Source of the DNA: JAOPZW01 sp963851295 | Lineage (GTDB): Bacteria > Actinomycetota > Thermoleophilia > Solirubrobacterales > Solirubrobacteraceae | Assembly: GCA_963851295.1 (NCBI GenBank) | Contig: CAWKOS010000001.1 | Span: forward strand, 930,001-994,000 | DNA: 64,000 bases | Direction: 5' to 3' | Translations under genes and position numbers: made by a program | Shown: piece after piece, positions 1 to 8,391 of the stretch | Numbering within the stretch: the first letter of the stretch is position 1 | How the letters are laid out: the number at the start of each line of letters is the position of its first letter | The notes under the pieces: generated by a model | The model's database searches: none | Seen by the model: only the letters and a program-made list of their open reading frames with translations | Told to the model about the DNA's origin: nothing

Positions 1-1345
1 CTTCGCCGTCCGGCAGCGCGTCGCGGCCCTGCCAGAGCGGATGCGCGCGCAGGCGCTCGAGGCACTCGGTGGCGCCGAAGACCGGGAAGGCGTTGCCGTC
101 GAAGCCCGGGTCGCCCGTCCGCAGCACGTTGCGCAGCCGCAGCTCGATCGGGTCGATCCCGAGCTCGGCGGCGAGCTCGTCGACCAGTGTCTCGATCGCG
201 AAGGCGGCCGGCGGGGCGGCCGGCGCGCGGTAGGCGCCGAAGCCGACGCGGTTGGTCAGCACGCCGTAGGCGGTCAGCTCGCGCGCGCGCCAGCGGTAGG
301 GCCCGGCGCCGAGGATCGCCGCGAGCCCCTCCAGGCCGAACTCGTCGTTGGAGCCACGGTCGATGACCACGCGCCCGCGCACGGCGGTCAGCTCGCCGCC
401 GGAGGTCGCGCCCGCCTCCAGCGCGATCACCTCGCCGGGCGCCGGGTTGGCCGCGGCGAAGTCCTCGATGCGGGTCAGGGCCAGGCGCACCGGGCGCCCG
501 AGCCGCACGCAGGCGGCCGCCGCCAGCGGCTCGCAGATCATCAGCTTGCCCCCGAAGGCGCCCCCGAGCGGCGCCGGACGCACGCGCACGCGATCGTGCG
601 CCATCCCGAGCAGCTCGGCGATCTGCCGGCGCGTGGTGAAGGCGCCCTGGGTCGAGCTCGAGACGACGAGGTCGCCCTCGGGCTCGAGCCACGCCGTCGC
701 CACCTGCGGCTCGAGGTAGGCCTGGTAGGTCCAGCTCGTCGCGAAGCGCCCCTCGACCCGGACGCCCGAGGCCAGCGCGCCCTCCACGTCGCCCGCGCCC
801 ATGCGCTGGCGGCCGGCGACGTTCTCCGAGACGTCCTCGTCGATCTCCTCGTCTCCTCCACCGCCGCCGCCGTGCGCGCCGCCCGCGTCCTCGCCCTCGC
901 CGGCGACGACGTCGATCCGCGCGCGCGGCGAGGCCGGCGCCATCGCGTCCTCGACATCCATGACCGCGGGGAGCGGATCGATCTCGACGACGACGGCGTC
1001 GACGCCGTCGGCCGCGGCGGCCTCCGTCTCGGCCACCACCAAGGCGACGGGCTGCCCCGCGTAGACGACCTCCGAGCGCGCCAGCGGCTGCCCGGCCCGC
1101 CCCGCGACGCCGTCGGCGATCGGCAGGTCGTCAGCGGTCAGCACCGCCACGACGCCCGCCAGCGCCAGGGCGCCTGAGCCGTCGACCGAGGTGATCCGCC
1201 CGTGCGCCTCCGCGGCGAGCACGAGCCGGGCGTGAAGCAGGCCGTGGACGGGCAGGTCGGCGGCGTAGCGCGTGACGCCGCGAACCTTGGCCTCGCCGTC
1301 GACTCGTCGGCGTGGAACTCCTATCGCAGTGCTCGTAGCGGCCAT
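1..1345 (-). CDS. Xanthine dehydrogenase/CO dehydrogenase-family molybdopterin-binding large subunit (3' end outside window)
   Basis: The frame is open from an ATG at 1345 to the left edge, 448 codons, so the C-terminal half is missing. Residues about 1-110 form the aldehyde oxidase/xanthine dehydrogenase a/b hammerhead domain (RRRVDGEAKVRGVTRYAADL). The cofactor-binding part carries GGAFGGK near residue 262 and AYRAPAAPP near 368. Family members oxidise purines, aldehydes or CO with a Mo-pterin cofactor, together with FAD and 2Fe-2S subunits that are not in view. The AYRAP loop lacks the AYRCSFR signature of form I CO dehydrogenase, so a xanthine dehydrogenase-like role is more likely; the substrate is unknown. 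A Gly/His/acidic insertion sits at about residues 143-170. It is divergent from the GH15 gene with 25 bp between starts and a -10-like TAGCTT 6 nt upstream. Confidence 0.9.
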   Translation of the reverse strand, partial: MAATSTAIGVPRRRVDGEAKVRGVTRYAADLPVHGLLHARLVLAAEAHGRITSVDGSGALALAGVVAVLTADDLPIADGVAGRAGQPLARSEVVYAGQPVALVVAETEAAAADGVDAVVVEIDPLPAVMDVEDAMAPASPRARIDVVAGEGEDAGGAHGGGGGGDEEIDEDVSENVAGRQRMGAGDVEGALASGVRVEGRFATSWTYQAYLEPQVATAWLEPEGDLVVSSSTQGAFTTRRQIAELLGMAHDRVRVRPAPLGGAFGGKLMICEPLAAAACVRLGRPVRLALTRIEDFAAANPAPGEVIALEAGATSGGELTAVRGRVVIDRGSNDEFGLEGLAAILGAGPYRWRARELTAYGVLTNRVGFGAYRAPAAPPAAFAIETLVDELAAELGIDPIELRLRNVLRTGDPGFDGNAFPVFGATECLERLRAHPLWQGRDALPDGE

Positions 1346-1351
1346 GCGGAC

Positions 1352-1361
1352 AAGCTAGCGT
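1352..1361. promoter_or_regulatory. Overlapping divergent -10 elements centred on CTAG
   Basis: Forward TAGCGT (1356-1361) lies 9 nt before the GH15 ATG at 1371. Reverse TAGCTT (complement of 1352-1357) lies 6 nt before the ATG at 1345. Both fit TANNNT boxes of leaderless actinobacterial promoters, and the two boxes share a base pair. No -35 is evident. The assignment is inferred from position and recurrence elsewhere in the window. Confidence 0.5.
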
Positions 1362-1370
1362 TGCGCACTC

Positions 1371-3289
1371 ATGCGCAGCCTCGCCGGCGACGTGCCCCTG
1401 GGCGGCAGCCCGTTCCCGCCCATCGCGGACTACGCGTTCCTCTCGGACTGCGAGGTCTGCGCGCTCGTCGCCCCGAGCGGGAACGTCGAGTGGATGTGCC
1501 TGCCGCGCTTCGACGGGCCGTCGGTCTTCGGCGCGATGCTCGACCGCGACGCGGGCTCCTTCCGCCTGTCGCCGGTCGACACCTCGGTGCCCGCCGGCCA
1601 GCGCTACCTGCCGGGGACGATGGTGCTCGAGACGACGTGGGGCACGCGCACCGGCTGGATCATCGTGCGCGACGTGCTGCTCATCGGCCCTGGCACCACG
1701 ACGAGGATCGGTCGAATACGCACCGCCGCTCGCCGACCGACAACGACGCCGACCACGTGCTGCTGCGCACGCTGCGCTGCGTCAACGGGCGCGTCGAGAT
1801 GCACATGGAGTGCGAGCCGCGGGTCGACTACGGGCGCAAGAGCGTCACCTGGGAGTACGCCGGCCCGAGCTACAGCAAGGCCATCGCGCACGCCGAGGGC
1901 GAGGAGCTCGCGCTCACCCTGACGACGGACCTGCGCATCGGCTTCGAGGGCGGGCGCGCCCGCGCGCGCACGACGCTGCGCGACGGCGACACCGCCTTCG
2001 TCGCCCTCTCCTGGAGCGAGCACGGCGCCCCGGAGACCTACGACGACGCCTACCACCGGCTCGTCTACACCGCCGACTTCTGGCACGAGTGGCTCAGCCA
2101 CGGCGAGTTCCCCGACCACCCGTGGCGCACGCACCTGCAGCGCAGCGCGCTGACGCTGAAGGGCCTCACCTACGCCCCCACCGGCGCCATGATCGCCGCG
2201 GCGACGACGTCGCTGCCCGAGACCCCCGGCGGCGAGCGCAACTGGGACTACCGCTACGCCTGGATCCGCGACTCGACCTTCATGCTCTGGGGCCTCTACA
2301 CGCTGGGCTTCGACGAGGAGGCCAACGACTTCTTCTACTTCATCCGCGACGTCGCCTCGAAGGCCAACGCGGAGCTGCAGATCATGTACGGCATCGGCGG
2401 CGAGGAGACGCTGACCGAGGAGATGCTGCTGCATCTCGACGGCTACGAGCACGCCCAGCCGGTGCGCGTCGGCAACGGCGCCTTCGCCCAGAAGCAGCAC
2501 GACGTCTGGGGCGCGCTGCTGGACTCGATCTACCTGCACACGAAGTCGCGCGACGGTCTGGCCGAGTCGACGTGGGAGATCCTCGTCAAGCAGGTCGATC
2601 ACGCGATCGCCGCCTGGCGCGAGCCCGACCGCGGCATCTGGGAGGTCCGCGGCGACCCGCAGCACTTCGTGTCGTCGAAGGTCATGTGCTGGGTGGCGTG
2701 CGACCGCGGCGCGCGCCTGGCGCGACTGCGCGAGGACTTCGAGCGCGGCGAGCGCTGGCAGCAGGTCGCCGACGAGATCCACGCCGACATCTGCGCCCAC
2801 GGCATCGACGAGCGCGGCGTCTTCTGCCAGCACTACGACAGCTCCGCCCTCGACGCCTCGTGCCTGCTGATCCCGCTCGTGCGCTTCCTGCCGCCCGACG
2901 ACGAGCGCGTCGTGGCCACCGTCAACGCGATCGCCGACGAGCTCACGCTCAACGGCCTCGTCCAGCGCTACAAGGTCGAGGAGACCGACGACGGGCTGGC
3001 CGGCGAGGAGGGCACCTTCGCCATCTGCTCGTTCTGGCTCGTCAGCGCGCTGGCCGAGATCGGCGAGCACGACCGCGCCCGCGCGTTGTGCGAGAAGATG
3101 CTCGGCTACGCGTCGTCGCTGAACCTGTTCGCCGAGGAGATCGACGCGCGCTCGGGCCGCCACCTGGGCAACTTCCCGCAGGCCTTCACCCACCTGGCGC
3201 TCATCAATGCGGTCATGCACGTCATCCGCGCCGACCACGACCTCGCCACCTCCCAGCCGATGCTCGAGGAACGGATCACGACGACATGA
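1371..3289 (+). pseudogene. GH15 family glycosidase (trehalase/glucoamylase-like), apparent -1 frameshift at 1688-1690
   Basis: The N-terminal part reads MRSLAGDVPLGG then PPIADYAFLSDCE in frame from ATG 1371, the typical start of the GH15 trehalase-like family. After RDVLLIGP the frame breaks. The rest of the enzyme (PWHHDEDRSNTHRRSPTD, RNWDYRYAWIRD, QKQHDVWGALLDS, EEGTFAICSFW) continues in another frame to the TGA at 3287. Adding one C to the CCC run at 1688-1690 restores a continuous 639-residue protein of normal family length. Both halves look under full coding selection, so a homopolymer sequencing error or a very recent mutation are both possible. If intact it would hydrolyse alpha-glucosidic bonds such as those of trehalose. 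It overlaps pgl by ATGA, placing it in a sugar-metabolism operon with pgl and a phosphatase. Confidence 0.85.
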
Positions 3290-3954
3290 CCGACATCCTG
3301 GTGACCCGCTGCGCCGACCCCGACGACGTGGCGCGGCGCGTGGCCGAGGTCATGGCGGCCGCGATCGACGGCGCGCGAACGATCCACGGCCGCGCGCACG
3401 TCTCGCTCTCCGGGGGGTCCGTGGTGCGCGCCTACGCGCTGGCGGCCGGCGAGCTGCCCGACTGGCGCGACGTCCACCTCTGGTACGGCGACGAGCGCTG
3501 CGTGCCGCTCGACGACCCCGAGTCCAACCACCGCGCCGCGACGGAGGCGATGGAGGTCCCCGAGGCGACCTGGCACCCGGTACCGACGCACCTGGGCTGC
3601 GAGGAGGCCGCGGCCGCCTACGACGCGGAGATCGCCGACGTCACCCTCGACGTCGCGATCAACGGCATGGGCCCCGACGGCCACACGGCGTCGCTCTTCC
3701 CCGGCTTCGCGCAGCTCGACGCCGACGGCGCCTGCGTCGCCGTGCACGGCTCGCCCAAGCCGCCGCCCGACCGGGTCACGCTCACGCTGCCCAAGCTCAA
3801 CGCCTCGCACCGGATCGTGCTCGCGGTCACCGGCGCCGAGAAGGCCCCGATGCTCGCCCGCCTGCTCGCAGGGCCCGACCGCGACGTCCCGGCCTCGCTG
3901 CTGGATCGCGAGCGGCTCGAGGTCGTCGCCGACGCCGCCGCCCTCGATGGCTGA
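3286..3954 (+). CDS. pgl: 6-phosphogluconolactonase
   Basis: The 222-residue protein hydrolyses 6-phosphogluconolactone to 6-phosphogluconate in the oxidative pentose phosphate pathway. The family signatures are visible: SLSGGS near residue 44, HLWYGDERCVPLDDPESN near 64, and NGMGPDGHTASLFPG near 126. The ATG lies inside the ATGA that ends the GH15 frame, indicating translational coupling, and the 3' end overlaps the next gene by 8 nt. Length and domain are normal for the DevB/Pgl family. zwf and gnd are not in the window. The context suggests glucose released by the GH15 enzyme feeding the pentose phosphate route, which is inference. Confidence 0.93.
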   Translation: MTDILVTRCADPDDVARRVAEVMAAAIDGARTIHGRAHVSLSGGSVVRAYALAAGELPDWRDVHLWYGDERCVPLDDPESNHRAATEAMEVPEATWHPVPTHLGCEEAAAAYDAEIADVTLDVAINGMGPDGHTASLFPGFAQLDADGACVAVHGSPKPPPDRVTLTLPKLNASHRIVLAVTGAEKAPMLARLLAGPDRDVPASLLDRERLEVVADAAALDG

Positions 3955-4507
3955 GACCGTCTGGCTGCTGCGCCACGCCGAGACCGAGTGGTCGCGCAAC
4001 GGCCGCCACACCGGGCGCACCGACATCCCGCTCACCGACCACGGCCGCGAGGTCGCGCGGACGCTGCGCGACCGCCTCGAGGGCCAGAGCTTCGCGCTCG
4101 TGCTGTGCTCGCCGCTGTCGCGGGCGCGCGAGACGGCGCAGCTCGCGGGCCTGGAGTGCTCGGGCCTGCGCGACGGGCTGCTGGAGTGGGACTACGGCGA
4201 CTACGAGGGGCTGACCACGCCTGAGATCCGCGAGCAGCGGCCCGACTGGTACCTGTGGCGCGACGGCGTGCCGGGCGGCGAGATGCCCGCCGACGTCGCC
4301 GCGCGCTGCGACGAGGTCATCGCCGAGGTCCGCGCCGCCGAGGGCGACGTCGCCCTCGTCGCGCACGGCCACATCCTGCGCGCGCTCGGCGCGCGTTGGA
4401 TCGACGCGCCGGTCGACCTCGGCGGGCGCCTGCACCTCGGCACGGGCGCGATCTGCGTGCTCGCCTACGAGCGCGAGGTCGCCGTCCTCAGCCGCTGGAA
4501 CACGTGA
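3947..4507 (+). CDS. Histidine phosphatase superfamily protein (phosphoglycerate mutase-like)
   Basis: The 186-residue protein carries the phosphohistidine motif LLRHAETEW at residues 7-15, where the usual G of RHG is A. It also has CSPLSRARETA near 57, the acidic LEWDYGDYEG near 81, and the second catalytic histidine in VAHGHILRAL near 139. These proteins form a transient phosphohistidine and act on small phosphoesters such as sugar or nucleotide phosphates. Location third in the GH15-pgl operon suggests a sugar-phosphate substrate, but the exact substrate cannot be read from sequence. The start overlaps pgl by 8 nt and the end overlaps the next gene by GTGA. Confidence 0.88.
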   Translation: MAETVWLLRHAETEWSRNGRHTGRTDIPLTDHGREVARTLRDRLEGQSFALVLCSPLSRARETAQLAGLECSGLRDGLLEWDYGDYEGLTTPEIREQRPDWYLWRDGVPGGEMPADVAARCDEVIAEVRAAEGDVALVAHGHILRALGARWIDAPVDLGGRLHLGTGAICVLAYEREVAVLSRWNT

Positions 4508-4935
4508 AGGTGCGCCTGGAGCGCGTCGCGCTCGTCGCCGGCATGGCGGTCGCGAGCGTGTCGATCTGGACCGCGGCGCCGCTGCTCGGGCTGTGGGTCG
4601 GCTCGAGGGTCGCGCCTTCGAGCGGCATCTCGATGCTCGCCGTGCTCAGCATCGTGGTGACGATCGGGGCCGCGGCCTGGCTGCTGGTGCGCTCGCTGGC
4701 GTGGCTGGGCGACACGTACGACCGCCTCAGCGGCAGCCGCGCCACCGTGCGCCGGCACACGCCGTGGCTTCGCTCGATGCGCGGCGAGCGCGAGCACGGC
4801 CAGCCCGGCGCCGAGGCCCATCTCACGCCGCTGGAGTACGTGCTCGTCGGGGCCGTGCTGGTCTGCTACGTGCTCTTCGAGGTCTGGTTCTTCTTCCTGT
4901 CCGGCTCGGCGATCGACCAGCGCAGCGGGCGCTAG
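4504..4935 (+). CDS. Small membrane protein of unknown function
   Basis: From GTG 4504, overlapping the preceding TGA as GTGA, this encodes 143 residues. There are three likely transmembrane segments: about 8-32 (VALVAGMAVASVSIWTAAPL), 42-64 (AVLSIVVTIGAAAWLLVRSL) and 112-134 (LVGAVLVCYVLFEVWFFFL). A basic loop between helices 2 and 3 contains RATVRRHTPWLRSMRGERE. I do not recognise the family. It is the last gene of the GH15-pgl-phosphatase operon, and its TAG shares a CTAG with the stop of the opposing MFS gene. Confidence 0.75.
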   Translation: MKVRLERVALVAGMAVASVSIWTAAPLLGLWVGSRVAPSSGISMLAVLSIVVTIGAAAWLLVRSLAWLGDTYDRLSGSRATVRRHTPWLRSMRGEREHGQPGAEAHLTPLEYVLVGAVLVCYVLFEVWFFFLSGSAIDQRSGR

Positions 4936-6413
4936 CGGGCGTCCGAGTACGCCGGCTCGCGCTGCGGGCCGGCGTGCGCCGCCTCGGGCGCCTCGGCGGC
5001 CACCGGCGGCCAACGCAGCACGACGAAGGCGATGACGACGGCCACGGCGACGAGCGCCGCGCCGACGAGCCACGCGAGGTGGTAGCCGCCGACGAGCGCC
5101 GCGGCGTGCGACTGGCCCTGGTCCAGCAGCGTGCTCGTGCGCTCGCTGGCGAGCGTCGCGAGCACGGCGAGGCCGATGGCGCCGCCGACCTGCACGCTCG
5201 TGTTGACCAGGCCGGAGGCCAGGCCCGAATCCTCGGGCGTGGCGCCCGACATGGCGAGCATCATCAGCGCCGGGAAGCCGAGGCCGGCGCCGATCCCGAT
5301 GAAGATCATCGGGGGCAGGATGTCGCTGACGTAGCTGCCGTCGACCGGCGTGCGCGCGAAGAGCAGCACGCCCAACCCCATCGCCGCGAGGGCCGGGATC
5401 AGCGTCCGCTTGGGCCCGAAGCGCATGATCAGCGGCTCGGAGATCTTCAGCGACATCGTCCCCATCACGATCGTGCCGGGCAGGAAGGCGAGGCCGACCT
5501 CGAGCGCGTCGTAGCCGAGGATCCCCTGCAGGTACAGCGCGCCGAGGAAGAACATCGAGAACATCCCGACCACGAGCAGGGCCTGGATGACGTTGGCGCC
5601 CGAGACGTTGCGCGAGCGGAAGAGTCGCAGCGGCATCAGCGGGTTCTCGATACGGGCCTGGCGCCAGACGAAGAGGGCCAGCAGGGCGAGCGCGACGGCG
5701 CCCAGGCCGAGCGTCCGCGAGGAGCCCCAGCCGTGCGTGTTGACCTCGAGGATGGTGTAGACGCCGAGCATCAGCCCGCTCGTGAGCAGCACGGCCCCGG
5801 GCAGATCGGCGCCGGCCTTCAGGCCGAGGCCGGGGCGCGCCTCGACGAGCCGGCGCGCGAGCAGCCCCGTCGCGATGCCGACCGGGATGTTCACGAAGAA
5901 GATCCAGTGCCAGTTGATGGTCTCGGTCAGGATGCCGCCGGCCAGCAGGCCGATCGAGCCGCCCGCCGAGGCGACGAAGCCGAAGACCCCGATCGCCTTC
6001 GCCTGCTCGCGCGGCTCGGGGAACATCGTCACGATCATCCCCAGGATCACCGCCGAGGTGAGCGCGCCGCCGGCGCCCTGGATGAAGCGCGCGCCGATCA
6101 GCAGCCCCTTGGTCTGGGCCACCGCGCACAGCAGCGAGGAGACGGTGAAGACGGTCAGGCCGATGAGGAAGATCCGCCGCTGCCCGATGAGGTCGCCGAT
6201 GCGCCCGGCGAGCAGGAGCAGGCCGCCGAAGGCGATCAGGTAGGCGTTGACCACCCAGGCGAGGTTGCTCTGCGAGAAGCCCAGGTCCTTCTGGATCGAC
6301 GGCAGCGCCACGTTCACGATCGTGGCGTCGATGACGATCATGAGCACGCCGGCGCACAGCACGTAGAGCGCCAACCAGCGCCTGCGGTCGTCCGTCGTCG
6401 TCTCGGGGGTCAC
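4932..6413 (-). CDS. MFS transporter, DHA2 (EmrB/QacA) drug:H+ antiporter family
   Basis: The 493-residue polytopic protein has the 14-helix DHA2 pattern. Motif A is LAGRIGDLIGQRR after helix 2, and the DHA2 helix-1 signature IDATIVNVALPSIQKDLG is at residues 27-44. Such proteins export hydrophobic drugs or metabolites using the proton gradient. The upstream cupin-like gene overlaps its ATG by 4 nt (ATGA), so the two form an operon. It ends on a CTAG shared with the converging membrane-protein gene, with no room for an intergenic terminator. A second DHA2 exporter lies at 17617. Substrate unknown. Confidence 0.92.
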   Translation of the reverse strand: MTPETTTDDRRRWLALYVLCAGVLMIVIDATIVNVALPSIQKDLGFSQSNLAWVVNAYLIAFGGLLLLAGRIGDLIGQRRIFLIGLTVFTVSSLLCAVAQTKGLLIGARFIQGAGGALTSAVILGMIVTMFPEPREQAKAIGVFGFVASAGGSIGLLAGGILTETINWHWIFFVNIPVGIATGLLARRLVEARPGLGLKAGADLPGAVLLTSGLMLGVYTILEVNTHGWGSSRTLGLGAVALALLALFVWRQARIENPLMPLRLFRSRNVSGANVIQALLVVGMFSMFFLGALYLQGILGYDALEVGLAFLPGTIVMGTMSLKISEPLIMRFGPKRTLIPALAAMGLGVLLFARTPVDGSYVSDILPPMIFIGIGAGLGFPALMMLAMSGATPEDSGLASGLVNTSVQVGGAIGLAVLATLASERTSTLLDQGQSHAAALVGGYHLAWLVGAALVAVAVVIAFVVLRWPPVAAEAPEAAHAGPQREPAYSDAR

Positions 6414-6781
6414 GTTGCTCGCATCTCCTCAGGTTCGGTTCCTTGCACAGTAGGACGAGGCGACGACGGGGAACTCATCGGCGCCCGCGAGACGGCGGCC
6501 AGCAGCGCCGGCTCATCCCCGCGGTTGCACAGGGCCCGCAGCCCCAGCCCGACGAGCATCAGGACGTCGCCGCGCTCGAAGCGAAGGGCCCCGATCGTGG
6601 CGCCCTCGAGCTCGATCTCGCCGTGCTCGACGACGACCAGCGCATCGCGCCACTCGGCCTCCTCGTAGGCGTGCGCCTGCCCTGGCGCCACGGTCACGAG
6701 GCGCAGGCGGAAGGACGGCCCCAGCGCCCTGCTCAGCAGCGAGACGGCGCCTTCCGCGAGATCGACGTCGCGGCTCATCAA
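6410..6781 (-). CDS. Cupin-fold protein of unknown function
   Basis: The 123-residue protein shows a cupin-like beta pattern: LRLVTVAPGQAHAYEEAEW, LVVVEHGEIELEG, LRFERGDVLMLVG. The usual metal-binding histidines of motif 1 (GxxxxHxH) are reduced to a single His in AHAYEE, so metal binding is doubtful. A C-terminal tail rich in Ser/Pro follows the domain. Two ATGs are adjacent (MMSRD). It is coupled by ATGA to the downstream MFS exporter and may act as a small-molecule sensor or accessory for it; that role is inference. Confidence 0.65.
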   Translation of the reverse strand: MMSRDVDLAEGAVSLLSRALGPSFRLRLVTVAPGQAHAYEEAEWRDALVVVEHGEIELEGATIGALRFERGDVLMLVGLGLRALCNRGDEPALLAAVSRAPMSSPSSPRPTVQGTEPEEMRAT

Positions 6782-6808
6782 CGCTGTGACGGCCGCGGCG
6801 CGCGAAAC

Positions 6809-7357
6809 TCATCGCGCCTGGGCCTTGGACCACTCGGCCTTGTGCACGCGCTTGGCCGCCTGGTAGTCCGCCAGCGCCTGCGCCGAGTCGACGTCGCCGA
6901 GCGTCGGATGCCAGGGCACGAGCTCCTGCGCGGCCTGCACGCCGAAGCGCTTGGCGAGCACGGCGCCGAGCGCCTTGACCTTCATCTCGCCGAACCCGGG
7001 GAGCGCCTCGAGGTTGGCGCGCAGGGCGTCGCCGTCGGCGGCCTCGGTCCACACGCGCGCGGCCTCGCCGTCGTAGCGGTCGCGGATGTGGACGGCGAGA
7101 TCCTGGACGCGCTTGGCCATCGCGCCGGGGAAGCGATGGATCGCGGGGCGCTCGCGGAAGACCGGCTCGAGGTCGGCGGAGGCGAGGGCCGCCGCATCGA
7201 GCGTTCCCAGGCGCTCGCGCAGCGCCAGCGGCCCCGAGAAGGCCTTCTGGACGGGCACCTGCTGGTCGAGCGCGAAGCCGATGAGCAGGGCCATCGGGTC
7301 CGTCGCGATCAGCGCGTTGGCCTCGTCGGAGTCGGTGAAGTACAGGCGATCGGGCAC
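6809..7357 (-). CDS. HhH-GPD-type base excision DNA repair protein
   Basis: The 182-residue protein matches a short HhH-GPD family. An N-terminal helical region contains LLIGFALDQQVPVQKAF, and the helix-hairpin-helix LPGFGEMKVKALGAVLAKRFG is near residue 117. A conserved tail WHPTLGDVDSAQALADYQAAKR follows. Larger relatives are DNA glycosylases removing damaged bases; the activity of this short form is not established as far as I know. The start is GTG at 7357 with TAGATT 6 nt upstream, consistent with a leaderless transcript. It is divergent from the lipase gene by 59 bp. Confidence 0.85.
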   Translation of the reverse strand: MPDRLYFTDSDEANALIATDPMALLIGFALDQQVPVQKAFSGPLALRERLGTLDAAALASADLEPVFRERPAIHRFPGAMAKRVQDLAVHIRDRYDGEAARVWTEAADGDALRANLEALPGFGEMKVKALGAVLAKRFGVQAAQELVPWHPTLGDVDSAQALADYQAAKRVHKAEWSKAQAR

Positions 7358-7363
7358 GCCGAC

Positions 7364-7369
7364 AATCTA
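7364..7369 (-). promoter_or_regulatory. -10 element of the HhH-GPD gene
   Basis: The complement reads TAGATT, a TANNNT box, separated by six bases from the GTG start at 7357. This supports the GTG as start and a leaderless mRNA. Confidence 0.45.
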
Positions 7370-7416
7370 CCCGTCGCGATTAGCCGGCCCGGGGGCGGGG
7401 CACCACGAGTCGCCTG

Positions 7417-8238
7417 ATGAGCGCGCACCTGCGGATCGCCCTGGCCACGACGATCGCCTGCGTCCTCGGGGCGCTCGCCCCGGGCCTCGCCGCCGCCGAC
7501 GACGTCAGCGACCTGCTGCCCTCGGTCTCGCCGCCCGGCGCCAACGACTTCACGTGTCGCCCGACCGCCGCGCACCCGTGGCCCGTCGTCCTCGTCCACG
7601 GCACCTTCGAGGGCGCTGCCGACAACTGGGCCACCGCCTCGCCGAAGATCAAGGCCGCCGGCTACTGCGTGTTCGCCCTGGACTACGGCGACCGCGCCAC
7701 CGGCGACATCGCCGCCTCCGCCGGCCAGCTCAAGCGCTTCGTCGACGCCGTGCTCGCCGCGACCGGCGCGCGCAAGGTGTCGATGGTCGGGCACTCGCAG
7801 GGCGGCATGATGCCGCGCTACTACATCAAGTTCCTGGGCGGCGCCTCCAAGGTCGACGACCTCGTCGGGCTCGCGCCCTCCAACCACGGCACGACGAACC
7901 CGGGCGCCATCGTCGCCGGGGCGACCTTCTGCCCGGCGTGCGACCAGCAGCGCGCAGGGTCGGACTTCCTGATCCAGCTCAACGCCGGCGACGAGACCCC
8001 CGGCGCGGTCTCCTACACCCAGATCGAGACCAAGTACGACGAGGTCGTCACGCCCTACACCTCCGCCTTCCTGGCCGGGGGCTCGAACACCGCCAACGTC
8101 CTGCTCCAGGACGCGTGCCCCGCCGAGGTCATCGACCACCACGAGATGCCCAACGACGGCCTCGCGATCCGCTGGGCCCTGCAGGCGCTGGGGCGGCCCG
8201 GGCCCGCCGACCTCGCCCACCCGCCGAGCTGTACCTAG
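7417..8238 (+). CDS. Secreted alpha/beta-hydrolase lipase (class 2 lipase/EstA-like)
   Basis: The 273-residue protein has a signal peptide (residues 1-26, ending GLAAADD). The mature lipase contains the oxyanion segment VVLVHGTFEGAADNW near 57 and the nucleophile elbow MVGHSQGGMMPRYY near 128, with Ser as nucleophile. A downstream Asp in KYDEVVTPY and a His in IDHHEMPND can complete the triad. Three to four extracellular cysteines (FTCRP, GYCVF, FCPACD, DACP) could form disulfides. It should be an extracellular ester or triacylglycerol hydrolase. It is followed after a short gap by a tiny membrane-protein gene with its own ribosome-binding site. Confidence 0.9.
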   Translation: MSAHLRIALATTIACVLGALAPGLAAADDVSDLLPSVSPPGANDFTCRPTAAHPWPVVLVHGTFEGAADNWATASPKIKAAGYCVFALDYGDRATGDIAASAGQLKRFVDAVLAATGARKVSMVGHSQGGMMPRYYIKFLGGASKVDDLVGLAPSNHGTTNPGAIVAGATFCPACDQQRAGSDFLIQLNAGDETPGAVSYTQIETKYDEVVTPYTSAFLAGGSNTANVLLQDACPAEVIDHHEMPNDGLAIRWALQALGRPGPADLAHPPSCT

Positions 8239-8240
8239 AG

Positions 8241-8245
8241 AGGAG
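8241..8245 (+). promoter_or_regulatory. Shine-Dalgarno site of the 45-residue membrane protein
   Basis: AGGAG lies 8 nt before GTG 8254 and just after the lipase stop. It is one of the few strong ribosome-binding sites in this window and supports the small downstream frame as a real gene. Confidence 0.6.
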
Positions 8246-8253
8246 AAAGCCTC

Positions 8254-8391
8254 GTGTGGCGCATGGCACACACACCCGCCGACCGTGACGCGACCCTCCG
8301 CGACATGGTCCTCTTCATGATCTCGGCGGCGGCCAGCTACGGGCTGTCGGCGCTCTTCGCCCAGAGGCTGGGCCCCCGCCGGCCCGACTAG
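8254..8391 (+). CDS. 45-residue single-span membrane protein
   Basis: A short frame from GTG 8254 (or ATG 8263) to the TAG at 8389 encodes 45 residues. A single hydrophobic segment (MVLFMISAAASYGLSALF) is followed by a basic tail RLGPRRPD, giving a positive-inside anchor. An AGGAG site 8 nt upstream and tight fitting between the lipase and a GlsB-like gene argue that it is translated. Its stop shares CTAG (8388-8391) with the stop of the opposing gene. Function unknown; I do not recognise a family. Confidence 0.5.
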   Translation: MWRMAHTPADRDATLRDMVLFMISAAASYGLSALFAQRLGPRRPD

